From: Thermoleophilia bacterium UBA2241
GTDB lineage: Bacteria; Actinomycetota; Thermoleophilia; UBA2241
DNA length: 64,000 nt
Reading direction: 5' to 3'
Assembly: GCA_002347645.1 (NCBI GenBank)
Contig: DDYF01000004.1
Coordinates: 1-64,000, forward strand
This document shows, piece after piece, positions 55,967 through 64,000 of this stretch (within the stretch, counting starts at the first letter, position 1; each line of letters starts with the position of its first letter). Under the pieces are notes generated by a model. It searched no databases. It was not told where the DNA came from and worked only from the letters and a program-made list of their open reading frames with translations. The position numbers and the translations under genes were made by a program.

Positions 55967-57340
55967 CTAGCGGATGTTCCAGACCGGCGTGCCGACTGGC
56001 ACGCGCGGGTACAGCCACGTGATCTGCGCGTTCGTCACGCGCGCGCAGCCGTGCGAGAACGCGCGCGGGAACCTGCTGATGAGCCAGGGTTCGACGGTCC
56101 CGTGGATCCCGATCGCGCCGTAGTAGGAGAGGAGGTAAGGTCCCATCCCGCTGCCCGGGTTGGGCTGCTTCGCGGCGATCCTGAAGTGACCCAGCGGAGT
56201 CGGGGTCGACGGCTTGCCGAGCACGCAGGGCCACTTCTTGATGACGCGCCCGTGCTCGTAGTAGTAGAGCATGAACTGGGAGTGGTCGATCACGATGTAG
56301 TGCGGATACGCGAGCGGGATGCGGTGAGGGTTCGGGTTGTTCACGGCGATCCGCCGCGACGTCGTGAGCGCGACGGCGTGGTCCACGTCGGCGGACATAC
56401 GCACGCGGAAGTACTTGAACCCAGAACGCGCCGGCTTGAACGGGACCGAGAAGGTCGAATCGTCGCGCAACGTCACGGTCGCGAAGTCGCGCCACACGCC
56501 CGACGCCTTGCGCTCGATCGTCACCTGGCTCCCGGGATGCCCCGGGGCGACGCGCCCGCGCAGCTTCACCGTGTCGCCCAGCCAGAACGACTTGGGGAAC
56601 CGCGTCGTGATGCGCGGCCGCACGCGCACCTCGATCTCGACAGCGGCCGGCGCGTGCGTCTCGTCGCCGGCGTAGGTGCAGCGGTACGTCGTGTTGACCG
56701 CGGGACCGGGCGTCCAGACGAAACGGCCCGCCGCATCCGTGGCGGCCACGCCGTCCTCGACGAAGCCGGCTTCGCCGGCCTCACGCCGGTTCACGTCGAC
56801 CGGCGTGTCCGCCGGCGCAAGCGCCCCGGCCAACGTGAGGGCGCCCCGCAGCTCGGCCGCCGCGCCGTAGACGACGACCGGCGGTACGGCCCTCACGACC
56901 ATGGCGCTGGGAAGCACGAGGATCGTGGTCGCGCTCGATCCGGTCACCAGTCCGTCGCCGTTCCGCACCTGCACGACCACGGTGCGCGCGCCCAGTCCGG
57001 AGGTCAACGTCCACGGCACCTCGGCGCGGACATCTGACGCGCCCGCGTCGGGCAGAGGCAGAGCGCCCCAGGGGGCCCACTCCAGGCCGTCGTTGCTGAG
57101 CCGCGCGTCCGTCACTCCGGACTCTTCGTCGCTCGCCTCCACGGTCACGACAACGTCGGGCGAGGTGACGTAGGCGGGCAGCGACGCGGTCAGCTGCGGC
57201 GGCGTGCCGTCGGCACCGAGCGCGACCCGTGCTGCCGCGGCGCCGAAGAGCGCCGCCAGGCACAGCGTCGCCACGAACGTGGCGGCGAGGCGCCACACGT
57301 GAGTGACGCGAGAAGAGGTGGTGTCCTGAGGCTGGATCAC
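55967..57340 (-). CDS. L,D-transpeptidase (YkuD) with Ig-like domains
   Basis: A 457-residue exported protein. A signal/anchor helix lies at residues 16-42 (LAATFVATLCLAALFGAAAARVALG). Two or three beta-sandwich domains follow (TASLPAYVTSPDVVVTVEASDEESGVTDARLSNDG, then VVYGAAAELRGALTLAG and RITTRFPKSFWLGDTVKLRG). The last 130 residues are the YkuD catalytic domain: HYIVIDHSQFMLYYYEHGRVIKKWPCVLGKPSTPTPLGHF, then GIHGTVEPWLISRFPRAFSHGCARVTN with the nucleophile Cys432. It should form 3-3 peptidoglycan cross-links or attach proteins to the wall. GTG start; no strong ribosome binding site. Confidence 0.9.
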   Translation of the reverse strand: MIQPQDTTSSRVTHVWRLAATFVATLCLAALFGAAAARVALGADGTPPQLTASLPAYVTSPDVVVTVEASDEESGVTDARLSNDGLEWAPWGALPLPDAGASDVRAEVPWTLTSGLGARTVVVQVRNGDGLVTGSSATTILVLPSAMVVRAVPPVVVYGAAAELRGALTLAGALAPADTPVDVNRREAGEAGFVEDGVAATDAAGRFVWTPGPAVNTTYRCTYAGDETHAPAAVEIEVRVRPRITTRFPKSFWLGDTVKLRGRVAPGHPGSQVTIERKASGVWRDFATVTLRDDSTFSVPFKPARSGFKYFRVRMSADVDHAVALTTSRRIAVNNPNPHRIPLAYPHYIVIDHSQFMLYYYEHGRVIKKWPCVLGKPSTPTPLGHFRIAAKQPNPGSGMGPYLLSYYGAIGIHGTVEPWLISRFPRAFSHGCARVTNAQITWLYPRVPVGTPVWNIR

Positions 57341-57426
57341 GATGGCCCCATTCTGCCACAGTCCCGCGAGGCAGGCGAAGGGCACCGCGGGGCCACGGCG
57401 ACCGGGCCGCAGGTGGACGCCGGCCC

Positions 57427-58647
57427 TCAGGGGACGACGAGCTGCGCCTTGGTCAGGACGCGCCGGCCCCAGGCGAAGTATGTGCGCCAGTAGGTCGACG
57501 CGTTCAGCGAGGCGATGGTCACGCCGTCGCTCGAGCCGGTCGAGTGGATGAACCACCCGCGGCCCATGTAGATGCCGGCGTGGTAGATCGACGAGATCGA
57601 GGAGTCCGGCCCCTTCGGGCCCCAGAACATGATGTCGCCGGGCTTGAGATTTCTGCGCGAGATCCGTGGCTTGGCGCTGCGCGCCATGTTGCTCGCGCCA
57701 CGCTCGTTCACGCTGATCGGGTACTTGAAGTGCATCTTCAGCACCCACCACACGAAGCCCGAGCAGTCAAAGCCGCCCTGCTCCTGATAGCCGTACGGCG
57801 AGTCCTTGGCCGGGTACTCGCCGCAGAACACGTACGGGTAGCCGACGTACTTCATGGCAAAGGTGAGCACCTGGCGCTGACGCGTGCTCAGGGCGGGGAG
57901 GGTGAGGTTCTCGTAGGTGGCGAGTCCGTCGACCTCCCAGTCGTTGAGCGTCAGTGCCTCGCGCAACATGTGGGCGATCTCCGCCCGATCGATCGCCCCA
58001 CCCGGCAGGACCTCCTGCTCCTCGTTGCCGTACGGGTGGTTGAAGCGGAGGAGCAGGTGCCGCGAGGCGACGACGTACGGGAGCCGTGCCGGCACCTTGG
58101 GCTTCCAGCCCGCGGTGGGCTCCCACGTTCCCGGACGCAGCGCTCTGAGCATGCCCCAGTCGTCACGGGCGTACATGAGCTTCACCATCCGCACGATCGC
58201 AGCCTCGGCCTTGGCGGCGGTCACCGTGTTGTCGGGATGGAACCCGTCGCCCGCGGCGGCCATGAGCCCCAGGGAGACGGCGATCTGGATCTCCCAATAC
58301 GCCGGCTCGACGCCCGGCACGACGTCGGGGATGTGGACGGGCGTGACGGTGTCGTCCTGGTGACCGCTGGCCGTCACGAGCGCGCAGGCCAGCTCGCGGC
58401 GGGTGATCCGGCGCTCTGGTCTGAACCTGCTGCCGTAGTCGTCAAGCACCGTGCGCCCGGTCGGTCCGACGTCGGTGATCCAGTCGATCGCTCCTCGCGC
58501 CCAGTAGCCGCTGGGCACGTCCGAGTACGTCTGAGCGCGCGCGGGGCTCGCCGCGAGGGCGAGCCAGATGAGCGTCGCGACGACGAAGGCAGGGAGGAGA
58601 AGGACACGACGCCCGTTGTCTCTATCGTGTGTGCGCTGCAAGGTCAC
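57427..58647 (-). CDS. NlpC/P60 endopeptidase with S-layer homology domains
   Basis: A 406-residue secreted wall hydrolase. A signal peptide covers about residues 1-35 (LLLPAFVVATLIWLALAASPARA). Two SLH-like domains follow: YSDVPSGYWARGAIDWITDVGPTGRTVLDDYGSRFRPERRITRRELACALV and IPDVVPGVEPAYWEIQIAVSLGLMAAAGDGFHPDNTVTAAKAEAAIVRMV. A third partial one may lie near residue 180. The C-terminal NlpC/P60 domain has the catalytic Cys295 in GGFDCSGFVWWVL and His356 in IYHAGIYMG. It should cut stem peptides of peptidoglycan while held at the surface by SLH binding. GTG start at 58647; TTG two codons later is also possible. Confidence 0.88.
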   Translation of the reverse strand: MTLQRTHDRDNGRRVLLLPAFVVATLIWLALAASPARAQTYSDVPSGYWARGAIDWITDVGPTGRTVLDDYGSRFRPERRITRRELACALVTASGHQDDTVTPVHIPDVVPGVEPAYWEIQIAVSLGLMAAAGDGFHPDNTVTAAKAEAAIVRMVKLMYARDDWGMLRALRPGTWEPTAGWKPKVPARLPYVVASRHLLLRFNHPYGNEEQEVLPGGAIDRAEIAHMLREALTLNDWEVDGLATYENLTLPALSTRQRQVLTFAMKYVGYPYVFCGEYPAKDSPYGYQEQGGFDCSGFVWWVLKMHFKYPISVNERGASNMARSAKPRISRRNLKPGDIMFWGPKGPDSSISSIYHAGIYMGRGWFIHSTGSSDGVTIASLNASTYWRTYFAWGRRVLTKAQLVVP

Positions 58648-58823
58648 ACCCTGTCTATCGGCGCCGGGCGCGCGGTCTTGAGCCGGAGGCGTCGGTGGCG
58701 GCTCGTCGAGCTGCCGTCGCGTCGCCGCTCCTGGCGACGCCCGCTCACGTGCAGGACTCGTCTGCCGATAGGAGAAGGGAGGGCCGAGACGACACGTGGT
58801 TTGCCGCGCCGGGAGACGCCGCG

Positions 58824-58829
58824 TAGTAT
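58824..58829 (+). promoter_or_regulatory. -10 box of the SpoIID-like gene
   Basis: TAGTAT, about 37 nt before the ATG at 58867. No good ribosome binding site lies between. The NlpC/P60 gene starts divergently at 58647. Confidence 0.4.
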
Positions 58830-58866
58830 CAGGGGCGGTCCGTGGCGGCCGCACGACGACACGCAC

Positions 58867-60657
58867 ATGGAACCCTTCTCTCACAGCCCCCACTCGAGCA
58901 CCTGCCTCGGCGGGCGATGCCGCGTGCTGCGCAGCGTCGTCGTCCTCGCGGCGACCCTCATCTTGTTGCTCGCCTGCGCCTGGCCCGCCCATGGCGCGAC
59001 CACCAACGTGACGATGGTCGGCCGCGGCTGGGGTCACGGCATCGGCATGTCGCAGTGGGGCGCCTACGGGTATGCGAAGAACGGGTGGACCTACAAGCAG
59101 ATCCTCAAGCACTACTACACCGGCATCACCCTGGGGAAGGTGAACGACAAGGTCCTGCGCGTCCGCCTGCGCGGGGGGGTGTCCTCCGTCAAGGTCACCT
59201 GCGCGAACGGCTTCCGCGCCTTCACGACGGGCTCGAGATTGAACATCCCCGGCGGCGTCACCGCGACGGTCACCTGGGTCAACGGGAAGTACAAGGTCAG
59301 CGCCGGGTCGCTCGTCAAAACGTTCGGCGCCCCGGTGACCTTCAAGCCGCTCTCCGGATTGCTGAAGACCGTGACGGCGGACGACTGGGGCGAGACCGGC
59401 AAGTACCGGGGCGTCATCCGCGTCCTGCACACCTCATCCGGTTTCACCATCATCAACAAGCTGCCCATGGAGAGCTACCTGCGCGGCGTGGTCCCCCACG
59501 AGATGTCGGCGTCGTGGCCGCTCGCGGCGCTCAAGGCGCAGGCCTGCGCGGCGCGTGCCTACGCCGAGCGTTCGCGTAATGCCGGCGAAGCCTTCGACGT
59601 GTACTGCACGACGCGTGACCAGGCGTACAGCGGTGTGCGCGTCGAGGCCTCCTCGACCAACGCCGCCGTCAAGGGGACGGCGGGCGTCGTCCCAATGTAC
59701 AAGGGAGGACCGATCACGGCCTTCTACTTCTCGACCTCCGGCGGCCATACGGAGAACATCGAGAACGTCTGGCAGACCTCGCCCATCCCCTATCTCAAGG
59801 GAGTCGACGACCCGTACGACACCTACTCGCCCCTGCACCTTTGGCCGGACAACCCCATCGTCCACGCCGACACCTGGTACAGGGACAAGCTCGGCGCCTT
59901 CGGCGCCGAGAACCCGACGGGAGTCAAGGGCACGCTGCGCGCGGTGTTCGTCGTCAAGCGCGGCACTTCGCCGCGTGTGGTGAGGGCTGCCGTCATAGGC
60001 ACCAACGGGGTGACGTTCGTCTCCGGCGCGTCCCTGCGCTACAAGCTCTCCCTGCGCGATACCTGGGTGAAGTTCACGAGCATGTCGCTGACGGCCGACG
60101 CCAAGACCGTCGTCTACGGTGTCGGCACACGGTTGCGCGGCCGCATCTACCCCGCGCTCAAGGATGGGACGGTCGTCAAGCTGCGCTACGCGCGCGACGG
60201 GGCGTCCGGGTCCATCAACGTCAAGACGACGCGCCACACCCAGGCCATCAGTGACGGGTACACGGCGACGTACTCGACCTACTCCTTCAACGCCAAGCCC
60301 AGGCAGCAGACCACGTATCACTACGTGTCGGGCACGGCGCGCTCTCCCAAGGTGACCCTCAAGGTGCGCCCGGCCGTCACCATGGAGGCCGGCGCCACGA
60401 GCGTGGCCGCCGGCCAGGTCGTGACCTTCACGGGCATCGCGACGCCATCACTGCCCGGTGACACCGTCTGGCTGCAGACGAAGAGCGGCGACGCGGCGTG
60501 GACGGACGCCGCCAGCGCCGTCTTCGACGCCGGGGGCGCCTGCGCGTTCGACTGGACCGCCGCCGCCGGCGTCACGGCCGTCCGCTTCCGTGTGCCGCCC
60601 ACCGCCGGCCTGGTCACCGGCTACAGCCCGGCAGTCGCCCTCACCGTCACGCCGTAG
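58867..60657 (+). CDS. SpoIID/LytB domain protein
   Basis: A 596-residue exported protein with a signal helix at residues 20-43 (VLRSVVVLAATLILLLACAWPAHG). The SpoIID domain is complete: GRGWGHGIGMSQWGAYGYAKNGWTYKQILKHYYTG near residue 53, then MESYLRGVVPHEMSASWPLAALKAQACAARAYA with the catalytic glutamate of SpoIID-type lytic transglycosylases, and AFYFSTSGGHTENIENVW. Two Ig-like repeats follow from about residue 395. In sporulating firmicutes SpoIID trims peptidoglycan in engulfment; in actinobacteria such proteins occur without sporulation and likely remodel the wall. It stands with two other wall enzymes. Confidence 0.9.
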   Translation: MEPFSHSPHSSTCLGGRCRVLRSVVVLAATLILLLACAWPAHGATTNVTMVGRGWGHGIGMSQWGAYGYAKNGWTYKQILKHYYTGITLGKVNDKVLRVRLRGGVSSVKVTCANGFRAFTTGSRLNIPGGVTATVTWVNGKYKVSAGSLVKTFGAPVTFKPLSGLLKTVTADDWGETGKYRGVIRVLHTSSGFTIINKLPMESYLRGVVPHEMSASWPLAALKAQACAARAYAERSRNAGEAFDVYCTTRDQAYSGVRVEASSTNAAVKGTAGVVPMYKGGPITAFYFSTSGGHTENIENVWQTSPIPYLKGVDDPYDTYSPLHLWPDNPIVHADTWYRDKLGAFGAENPTGVKGTLRAVFVVKRGTSPRVVRAAVIGTNGVTFVSGASLRYKLSLRDTWVKFTSMSLTADAKTVVYGVGTRLRGRIYPALKDGTVVKLRYARDGASGSINVKTTRHTQAISDGYTATYSTYSFNAKPRQQTTYHYVSGTARSPKVTLKVRPAVTMEAGATSVAAGQVVTFTGIATPSLPGDTVWLQTKSGDAAWTDAASAVFDAGGACAFDWTAAAGVTAVRFRVPPTAGLVTGYSPAVALTVTP

Positions 60658-60710
60658 CCCCCGAAAGGGGGTGCGACCCGGGCCTCGTAGGGGGAGTGAC
60701 CCGGGTCGCA
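60658..60710. terminator. Double hairpin between spoIID-like gene and phoU
   Basis: CCCCC-GAAA-GGGGG at 60658-60671 starts right after the stop codon and has a GNRA-type loop. An 11-bp stem follows, 60672-60682 with 60700-60710 and a 17-nt loop. Together they separate the convergent genes. Confidence 0.6.
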
Positions 60711-60832
60711 TGGGAGCAGCCCTTCCGCGTCGCCCCGGGGTAGGGACCGGGGCCGGCGGGGCTGCAGCTGGGGGCGTCCTCAGGCGCGGCTCGGTTCGCC
60801 GCCCGCGCGCCCCGAGCAGTCTCAGGCGCTCG

Positions 60833-61531
60833 TCAGGCGCCTCCTCTGTCATCCAAGCCGAGGAGCTCGGCCGGCGTATCGGGCAATTGATGGCGCTGGA
60901 TCTCGCCCTCGACCATGTACAGAACGTCCTCGGCGATGTTGTTCGCGTGGTCGGCGAGACGCTCCATGTAGCGCGCCACGCTGAACAGCAGGACGATGGC
61001 GTCGAGGTGGTCGAGGTCGGCGCGCAGTTCGTCCTTCAGTTCCTCGAGGAGCTGCTTGTACAGCTCGTCGACCTCGTCGTCGGCGGCCAGCAGCTTACGG
61101 GCCGCTACCGCGTCCTGGTTGACGAGCGCATCGAGCACGCGGCCCAAGATCCAGCGCACCCGGTCGGAGATGACCGGGAGTGTGCGCGGCACGGGGACGG
61201 GGTACTCCTCGGCGAGCTGTTCGGCGCGCTCCGCGACGTTGGCCGCAAGGTCGCCGATGCGCTCGAGCTCGCTGTTGATCTTGACGACGGCGACGATGAA
61301 GCGCAGGTCCTTGGCCACCGGCTGGTACAGGGCGAGGAGCTTGAGACACTCCTCCTCGACCTCGACCTCGACCTCGTCGATCTCCGTGTCGGTGGCGATC
61401 ACCTTGCGCGCCTTGGCCACGTCGTGGGTCTCGATCGCCTGCACGGCGAGGCGCAGGCTCTCCTCGACAAGGGCGCCGAGCGCTAGCATCTTGCGCTTGA
61501 GCTTGTCGATCTCGCGTTGCAGATGCACCAT
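60833..61531 (-). CDS. phoU: Phosphate transport regulator PhoU
   Basis: A 232-residue helical protein with the two PhoU repeats, each with an E/D-x-x-x-D metal motif: residues about 45-60 (VIATDTEIDEVEVEVEEECLKLLALYQPVAKDLRFIVAVVKINSELERIGDLAANVAERA) and the second near 150-200 (LLAADDEVDELYKQLLEELKDEL ... FSVARYMERLADHANNIAEDVLYMVEG). It links the Pst transporter to the PhoR kinase and represses phosphate uptake when phosphate is plentiful. GGAGG lies 9 nt before the ATG. It is the last gene of pstCAB-phoU, 19 nt after pstB. Confidence 0.95.
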   Translation of the reverse strand: MVHLQREIDKLKRKMLALGALVEESLRLAVQAIETHDVAKARKVIATDTEIDEVEVEVEEECLKLLALYQPVAKDLRFIVAVVKINSELERIGDLAANVAERAEQLAEEYPVPVPRTLPVISDRVRWILGRVLDALVNQDAVAARKLLAADDEVDELYKQLLEELKDELRADLDHLDAIVLLFSVARYMERLADHANNIAEDVLYMVEGEIQRHQLPDTPAELLGLDDRGGA

Positions 61532-61550
61532 CGCGTGATTCCTCCAGCGT

Positions 61551-62417
61551 TCAGCTGAAGCGGCCGGTGATGTAGTCCTCGGTCTGCTTCTGCTGTGGGT
61601 TCGAGAAGATCTGTGTCGTCGGACCGAACTCGACGATGTGGCCCTCGTAGAAGAAGGCCGTGTAGTCGCTGACACGGGCGGCCTGCTGCATGTTGTGCGT
61701 GACGATGACGATGGTGTAGTTCTCCTTGAGGCTCTCCATGAGCTCCTCGATCTTGGACGTCGCCACCGGGTCGATCGCGGAGGCGGGTTCGTCCATCAGC
61801 ACCACGTCAGGTTCGGTGGCGATGCATCGCGCGATGCACAGGCGCTGCTGCTGGCCGCCGGAGAGGGCGACGCCCGGCTCGCCGAGCTTGTGCTTGACCT
61901 CGTCCCACAGCGCCGACCGCTTGAGCGCGTCCTCCACGCGGTCGGCGAGCTCGGAGCGGCTCAGTCTGTAGTGCTGGCGCAGCCCGTAGGCGACGTTGTC
62001 GAAGACCGTCATCGGGAACGGGCTCGGCTTCTGGAAGATCATCCCCATGCGGCGGCGCAGGTCGAGGAGGTCGGTACCCGGCGCCAGGACGTTGCGCCCG
62101 TCGAAGATGACCTCGCCCGTCGCCTTATGGTCGCGGTACAGCTCGTAGATGCGGTTGTAGGTGCGGATGTGCGTCGACTTGCCGCACCCCGACGGGCCGA
62201 TGACCGCTGTCACCCGGTTCTTCTTGATCTCCAGGTTGTTGTCGAAGAGCGCCTGCTCCTTGCCGTAGAAGAAGTCGAGGTGGCGCGCCGAGATGATGCT
62301 CTCGAGCGCCTCGAAGTCGTCGTCGCCGGTCGCGCGCGCCGCCGCCACTTCGGTGGGCGGCGCGACCAGCACGTCCTGCCCTGTGTCTGGTCGCTCTCTC
62401 ACCTTGGTCCCTACCAT
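61551..62417 (-). CDS. pstB: Phosphate ABC transporter ATP-binding protein
   Basis: A 288-residue ABC ATPase. After a 40-residue Asp/Ala-rich N-terminal extension not seen in E. coli PstB, the domain has Walker A GPSGCGKST at residues 74-82, FQKPSPFPMTVFDNVAYGLR (Q loop and the PstB-specific KPxPFP), signature LSGGQQQRLCIARCIA, Walker B VVLMDEPASAIDP and THNMQQAARVSDYTAFFYEGHIVEFG. It powers phosphate uptake through PstA and PstC. The ATG at 62417 overlaps the pstA stop by 7 nt with GAGG 5 nt before. Confidence 0.95.
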   Translation of the reverse strand: MVGTKVRERPDTGQDVLVAPPTEVAAARATGDDDFEALESIISARHLDFFYGKEQALFDNNLEIKKNRVTAVIGPSGCGKSTHIRTYNRIYELYRDHKATGEVIFDGRNVLAPGTDLLDLRRRMGMIFQKPSPFPMTVFDNVAYGLRQHYRLSRSELADRVEDALKRSALWDEVKHKLGEPGVALSGGQQQRLCIARCIATEPDVVLMDEPASAIDPVATSKIEELMESLKENYTIVIVTHNMQQAARVSDYTAFFYEGHIVEFGPTTQIFSNPQQKQTEDYITGRFS

Positions 62418-63340
62418 TCCTTGCCTCGCTGGAAGACGAGCCGCATGAGCACGTTGAGGCCCAGCACTGCGGCGATGATCACGAGCGCGCCGCCCCACGC
62501 CAGCTCCTGCATGCGCGCGTACGGCATGCCGGAGAAGTCGTAGACGGTCTTCGTGAGATTGGCGGTCGGGCCGCCGAAGAAGCCCTCGGGGCCGAACAGG
62601 CTGTTGAGCCAGTACGGGCTGCTGAGCGCCGTGAAGAGCAGCGGCGCCGTCTCGCCGGCGACACGCACCGTCGCGAGGACGGCGCCGGTGATCAGCCCGC
62701 TGCGTGCGGCCCGGATGATCACGCCCAGCGTGACGCGCCAGCGCGGCACGCCCATGGCCAGCGCCGACTCGCGCAGCTCGTTGGGCACGAGGTTGAGCAT
62801 GTCCTCGGTGGTCCGGGCCATCACCGGCAACATGATGAAGGCGAGGGCGATCGAGCCTGCGACCCCCGAGTAGTGCTGGAGCGGCTTGACCAGCAGGGCG
62901 AAGATGAAGACGCCGACGACGATCGACGGGATGCCCATATTGACGTTGGCGACCATACGCACGCCGGTGGCGATGCGGCCGTTGCGGCCGAACTCCGCCA
63001 GCCAGACACCGCCGAGGAAGCCGACCGGCAGAGCCAGCGCCGCCGCGACGGCGGTGATCACCAGCGTGCCCAGCAACGCGTTGCCCAGACCGCCACCCTC
63101 CTCGCCGACGACGGGCGGCAGCTCGGTGAAGAACCCCCAGTCGATCGTGGCAGCACCGCGCCGCACCACCTCGTACACGATCAGCAGCATGACCGCGATG
63201 CCGACGGTCGCGGCCACGTACGCGAAGCCCTTGATGAACGCGTCGAGAGCCTTGCGCCGGCCGTGCGAACGCGGCCGCAGCGCCGCGAGCGCCAGGCTCG
63301 GCGTGGCGGGCCTCCTCTCTCCGGACTGCGGGGCGCTCAC
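62411..63340 (-). CDS. pstA: Phosphate ABC transporter permease PstA
   Basis: A 309-residue permease with six membrane helices. The first lies near residues 40-60 (YVAATVGIAVMLLIVYEVV). The cytoplasmic coupling loop is NLVPNELRESALAMGVPRWRVTLGVIIRAARSGLITGAVLATVRVAGETAPLLFTAL, the EAA-type motif and the PstA-specific ending. GVRMVANVNMGIPSIVVGVFIF and LPVGFLGGVWLAEFG are further PstA segments. GTG start overlapping the pstC stop (GTGA). A 33-residue polar start precedes the first helix. Confidence 0.95.
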   Translation of the reverse strand: MSAPQSGERRPATPSLALAALRPRSHGRRKALDAFIKGFAYVAATVGIAVMLLIVYEVVRRGAATIDWGFFTELPPVVGEEGGGLGNALLGTLVITAVAAALALPVGFLGGVWLAEFGRNGRIATGVRMVANVNMGIPSIVVGVFIFALLVKPLQHYSGVAGSIALAFIMLPVMARTTEDMLNLVPNELRESALAMGVPRWRVTLGVIIRAARSGLITGAVLATVRVAGETAPLLFTALSSPYWLNSLFGPEGFFGGPTANLTKTVYDFSGMPYARMQELAWGGALVIIAAVLGLNVLMRLVFQRGKEW

Positions 63341-64000
63341 GCCCGTCCTCCGGCGGTCCTCTGCGAGCGCCGCAGCCACACGTGCGCGACGACCTGGAAG
63401 ACCATCGTGATGACGAAGAGCACCAGCCCCAGTGCGGTCAGGGCGCTGACGTCCAGCGCCGTCGTCGCCTCGTTGAACTGCAGGGCGATCAGCGAGGCGA
63501 CCGTCGTGCCCGGGTCGAAGAGCGACTTGGGCACGGTGAGGAAGTCGCCGCCGACGAGGTAGGCGACCGCCATCGTCTCTCCGAGGGCGCGACCGAGGCC
63601 GATGAAGGTCGCGCCGACGATGCCGCTGAGCGCGTAGCGCAAGCTGATCCTGCGCAGCACCTCCCAGGTCGTCGAGCCCATGCCGTAGCCGGCCTCCTTG
63701 GTCACGCGTGGCACCATGAGGAGCACGTCGCGGGAGAACGCGGTGATGTACGGCAGCACCATCAGGGCCAGCACGAGGCCGGCGGTGAGGATCGAGAAGC
63801 CGCCGCCCTGGAAGGTCGCTCCGGGCCTGATCAGCGGCACCTGCCCGAGCCAGCTCTCCGTCACCCATGGTGCGACGCTCTCCTGCATGAACGGAACGAG
63901 CACGAAGAGGCCCCACATGCCGAAGATGAAGCTCGGTATGGCGGCGAGCATCTCGATGCCGGTACCCACGACGCGGGCGATGCCGGGCGGCACGAGCTCG
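63337..64000 (-). CDS. pstC: Phosphate ABC transporter permease PstC (5' end beyond the window)
   Basis: The last 220 residues of PstC; the reading frame runs out of the window at 64000, so the start is missing. The visible part includes ARVVGTGIEMLAAIPSFIFGMWGLFVLVPF, the motif ILTAGLVLALMVLPYITAFSRDVLLMVPRVTKEAGYGMGSTTWEVLRRISLRYALSGIVGATFIGLGRALGETMAVAYLVG (EAA loop), and the final helix LGLVLFVITMVFQVVAHVWL. The methionine near 63993 is internal, not a start. The phosphate-binding protein PstS and a PhoR/PhoP pair would be expected further right. Confidence 0.95.
   Translation of the reverse strand, partial: ELVPPGIARVVGTGIEMLAAIPSFIFGMWGLFVLVPFMQESVAPWVTESWLGQVPLIRPGATFQGGGFSILTAGLVLALMVLPYITAFSRDVLLMVPRVTKEAGYGMGSTTWEVLRRISLRYALSGIVGATFIGLGRALGETMAVAYLVGGDFLTVPKSLFDPGTTVASLIALQFNEATTALDVSALTALGLVLFVITMVFQVVAHVWLRRSQRTAGGRA

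Noticed and set aside
1..64000. tRNA, rRNA, CRISPR arrays, transposases, attachment sites or a replication origin
   Set aside because: None was recognised; intergenic gaps are all below 300 bp and no repeat-spacer pattern or integrase-like ORF was seen. Reading by eye could miss a tRNA in a short gap.

Overview
The window is very GC-rich, densely coded, and looks like a chromosome segment of a high-GC Gram-positive bacterium (Actinomycetota, possibly a deep lineage such as Thermoleophilia; the lineage is inferred from gene content and promoter style, not tested). Typical signs are TANNNT -10 boxes sitting 6-8 nt in front of start codons (leaderless messages), GTG and TTG starts, many 4-nt ATGA/GTGA gene overlaps, an HNH endonuclease of actinobacterial type, and SpoIID, NlpC/P60 and L,D-transpeptidase wall enzymes. 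No rRNA, tRNA, CRISPR array, IS element or integrase was seen, and no gene-free stretch exceeds 300 bp.

Region 1 (1-6100): archease; a minus-strand operon dedA-thrB-FAD amine oxidase; then a DegT-type aminotransferase and a DUF354 protein. Region 2 (6200-13700): a LysR regulator, an assimilatory APS/PAPS reductase behind a near-perfect palindrome, a TauE-type sulfite exporter, a two-subunit class I fumarase, phosphosulfolactate synthase (ComA), a histidine phosphatase and an arginase that has lost its middle. Together they suggest sulfite production and fixation of sulfite onto PEP to give sulfolactate.

Region 3 (13750-36470): a long cell-surface glycan locus with a Rossmann protein, LpxD-like acyltransferase, Wzx flippase, Wzy-type polymerase/ligase, four glycosyltransferases, two ATP-grasp ligases, a polysaccharide deacetylase, a PIG-L deacetylase, a FemAB-like and a GNAT transferase, a Wzz protein, and two secreted beta-propeller proteins. 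Region 4 (36450-42770): nitrilase plus ureohydrolase, a REC-EAL c-di-GMP phosphodiesterase, a TrpB2 tryptophan synthase preceded by a 21-codon leader ORF with three Trp codons (probable trp attenuator), and asparaginase.

Region 5 (42800-52360): a sensor kinase whose phospho-acceptor histidine is replaced by aspartate, a membrane M28-like protein lacking most zinc ligands, an acidic YtxH-like protein, RarA, HNH endonuclease and an orphan peptide-binding lipoprotein-like protein with a C-terminal membrane anchor. Region 6 (52390-60660): a dTDP-sugar operon (RmlA, RmlC-like, RmlD, RmlB), then three wall enzymes. Region 7 (60830-64000): the phosphate operon pstC-pstA-pstB-phoU on the minus strand, with pstC cut by the window edge.
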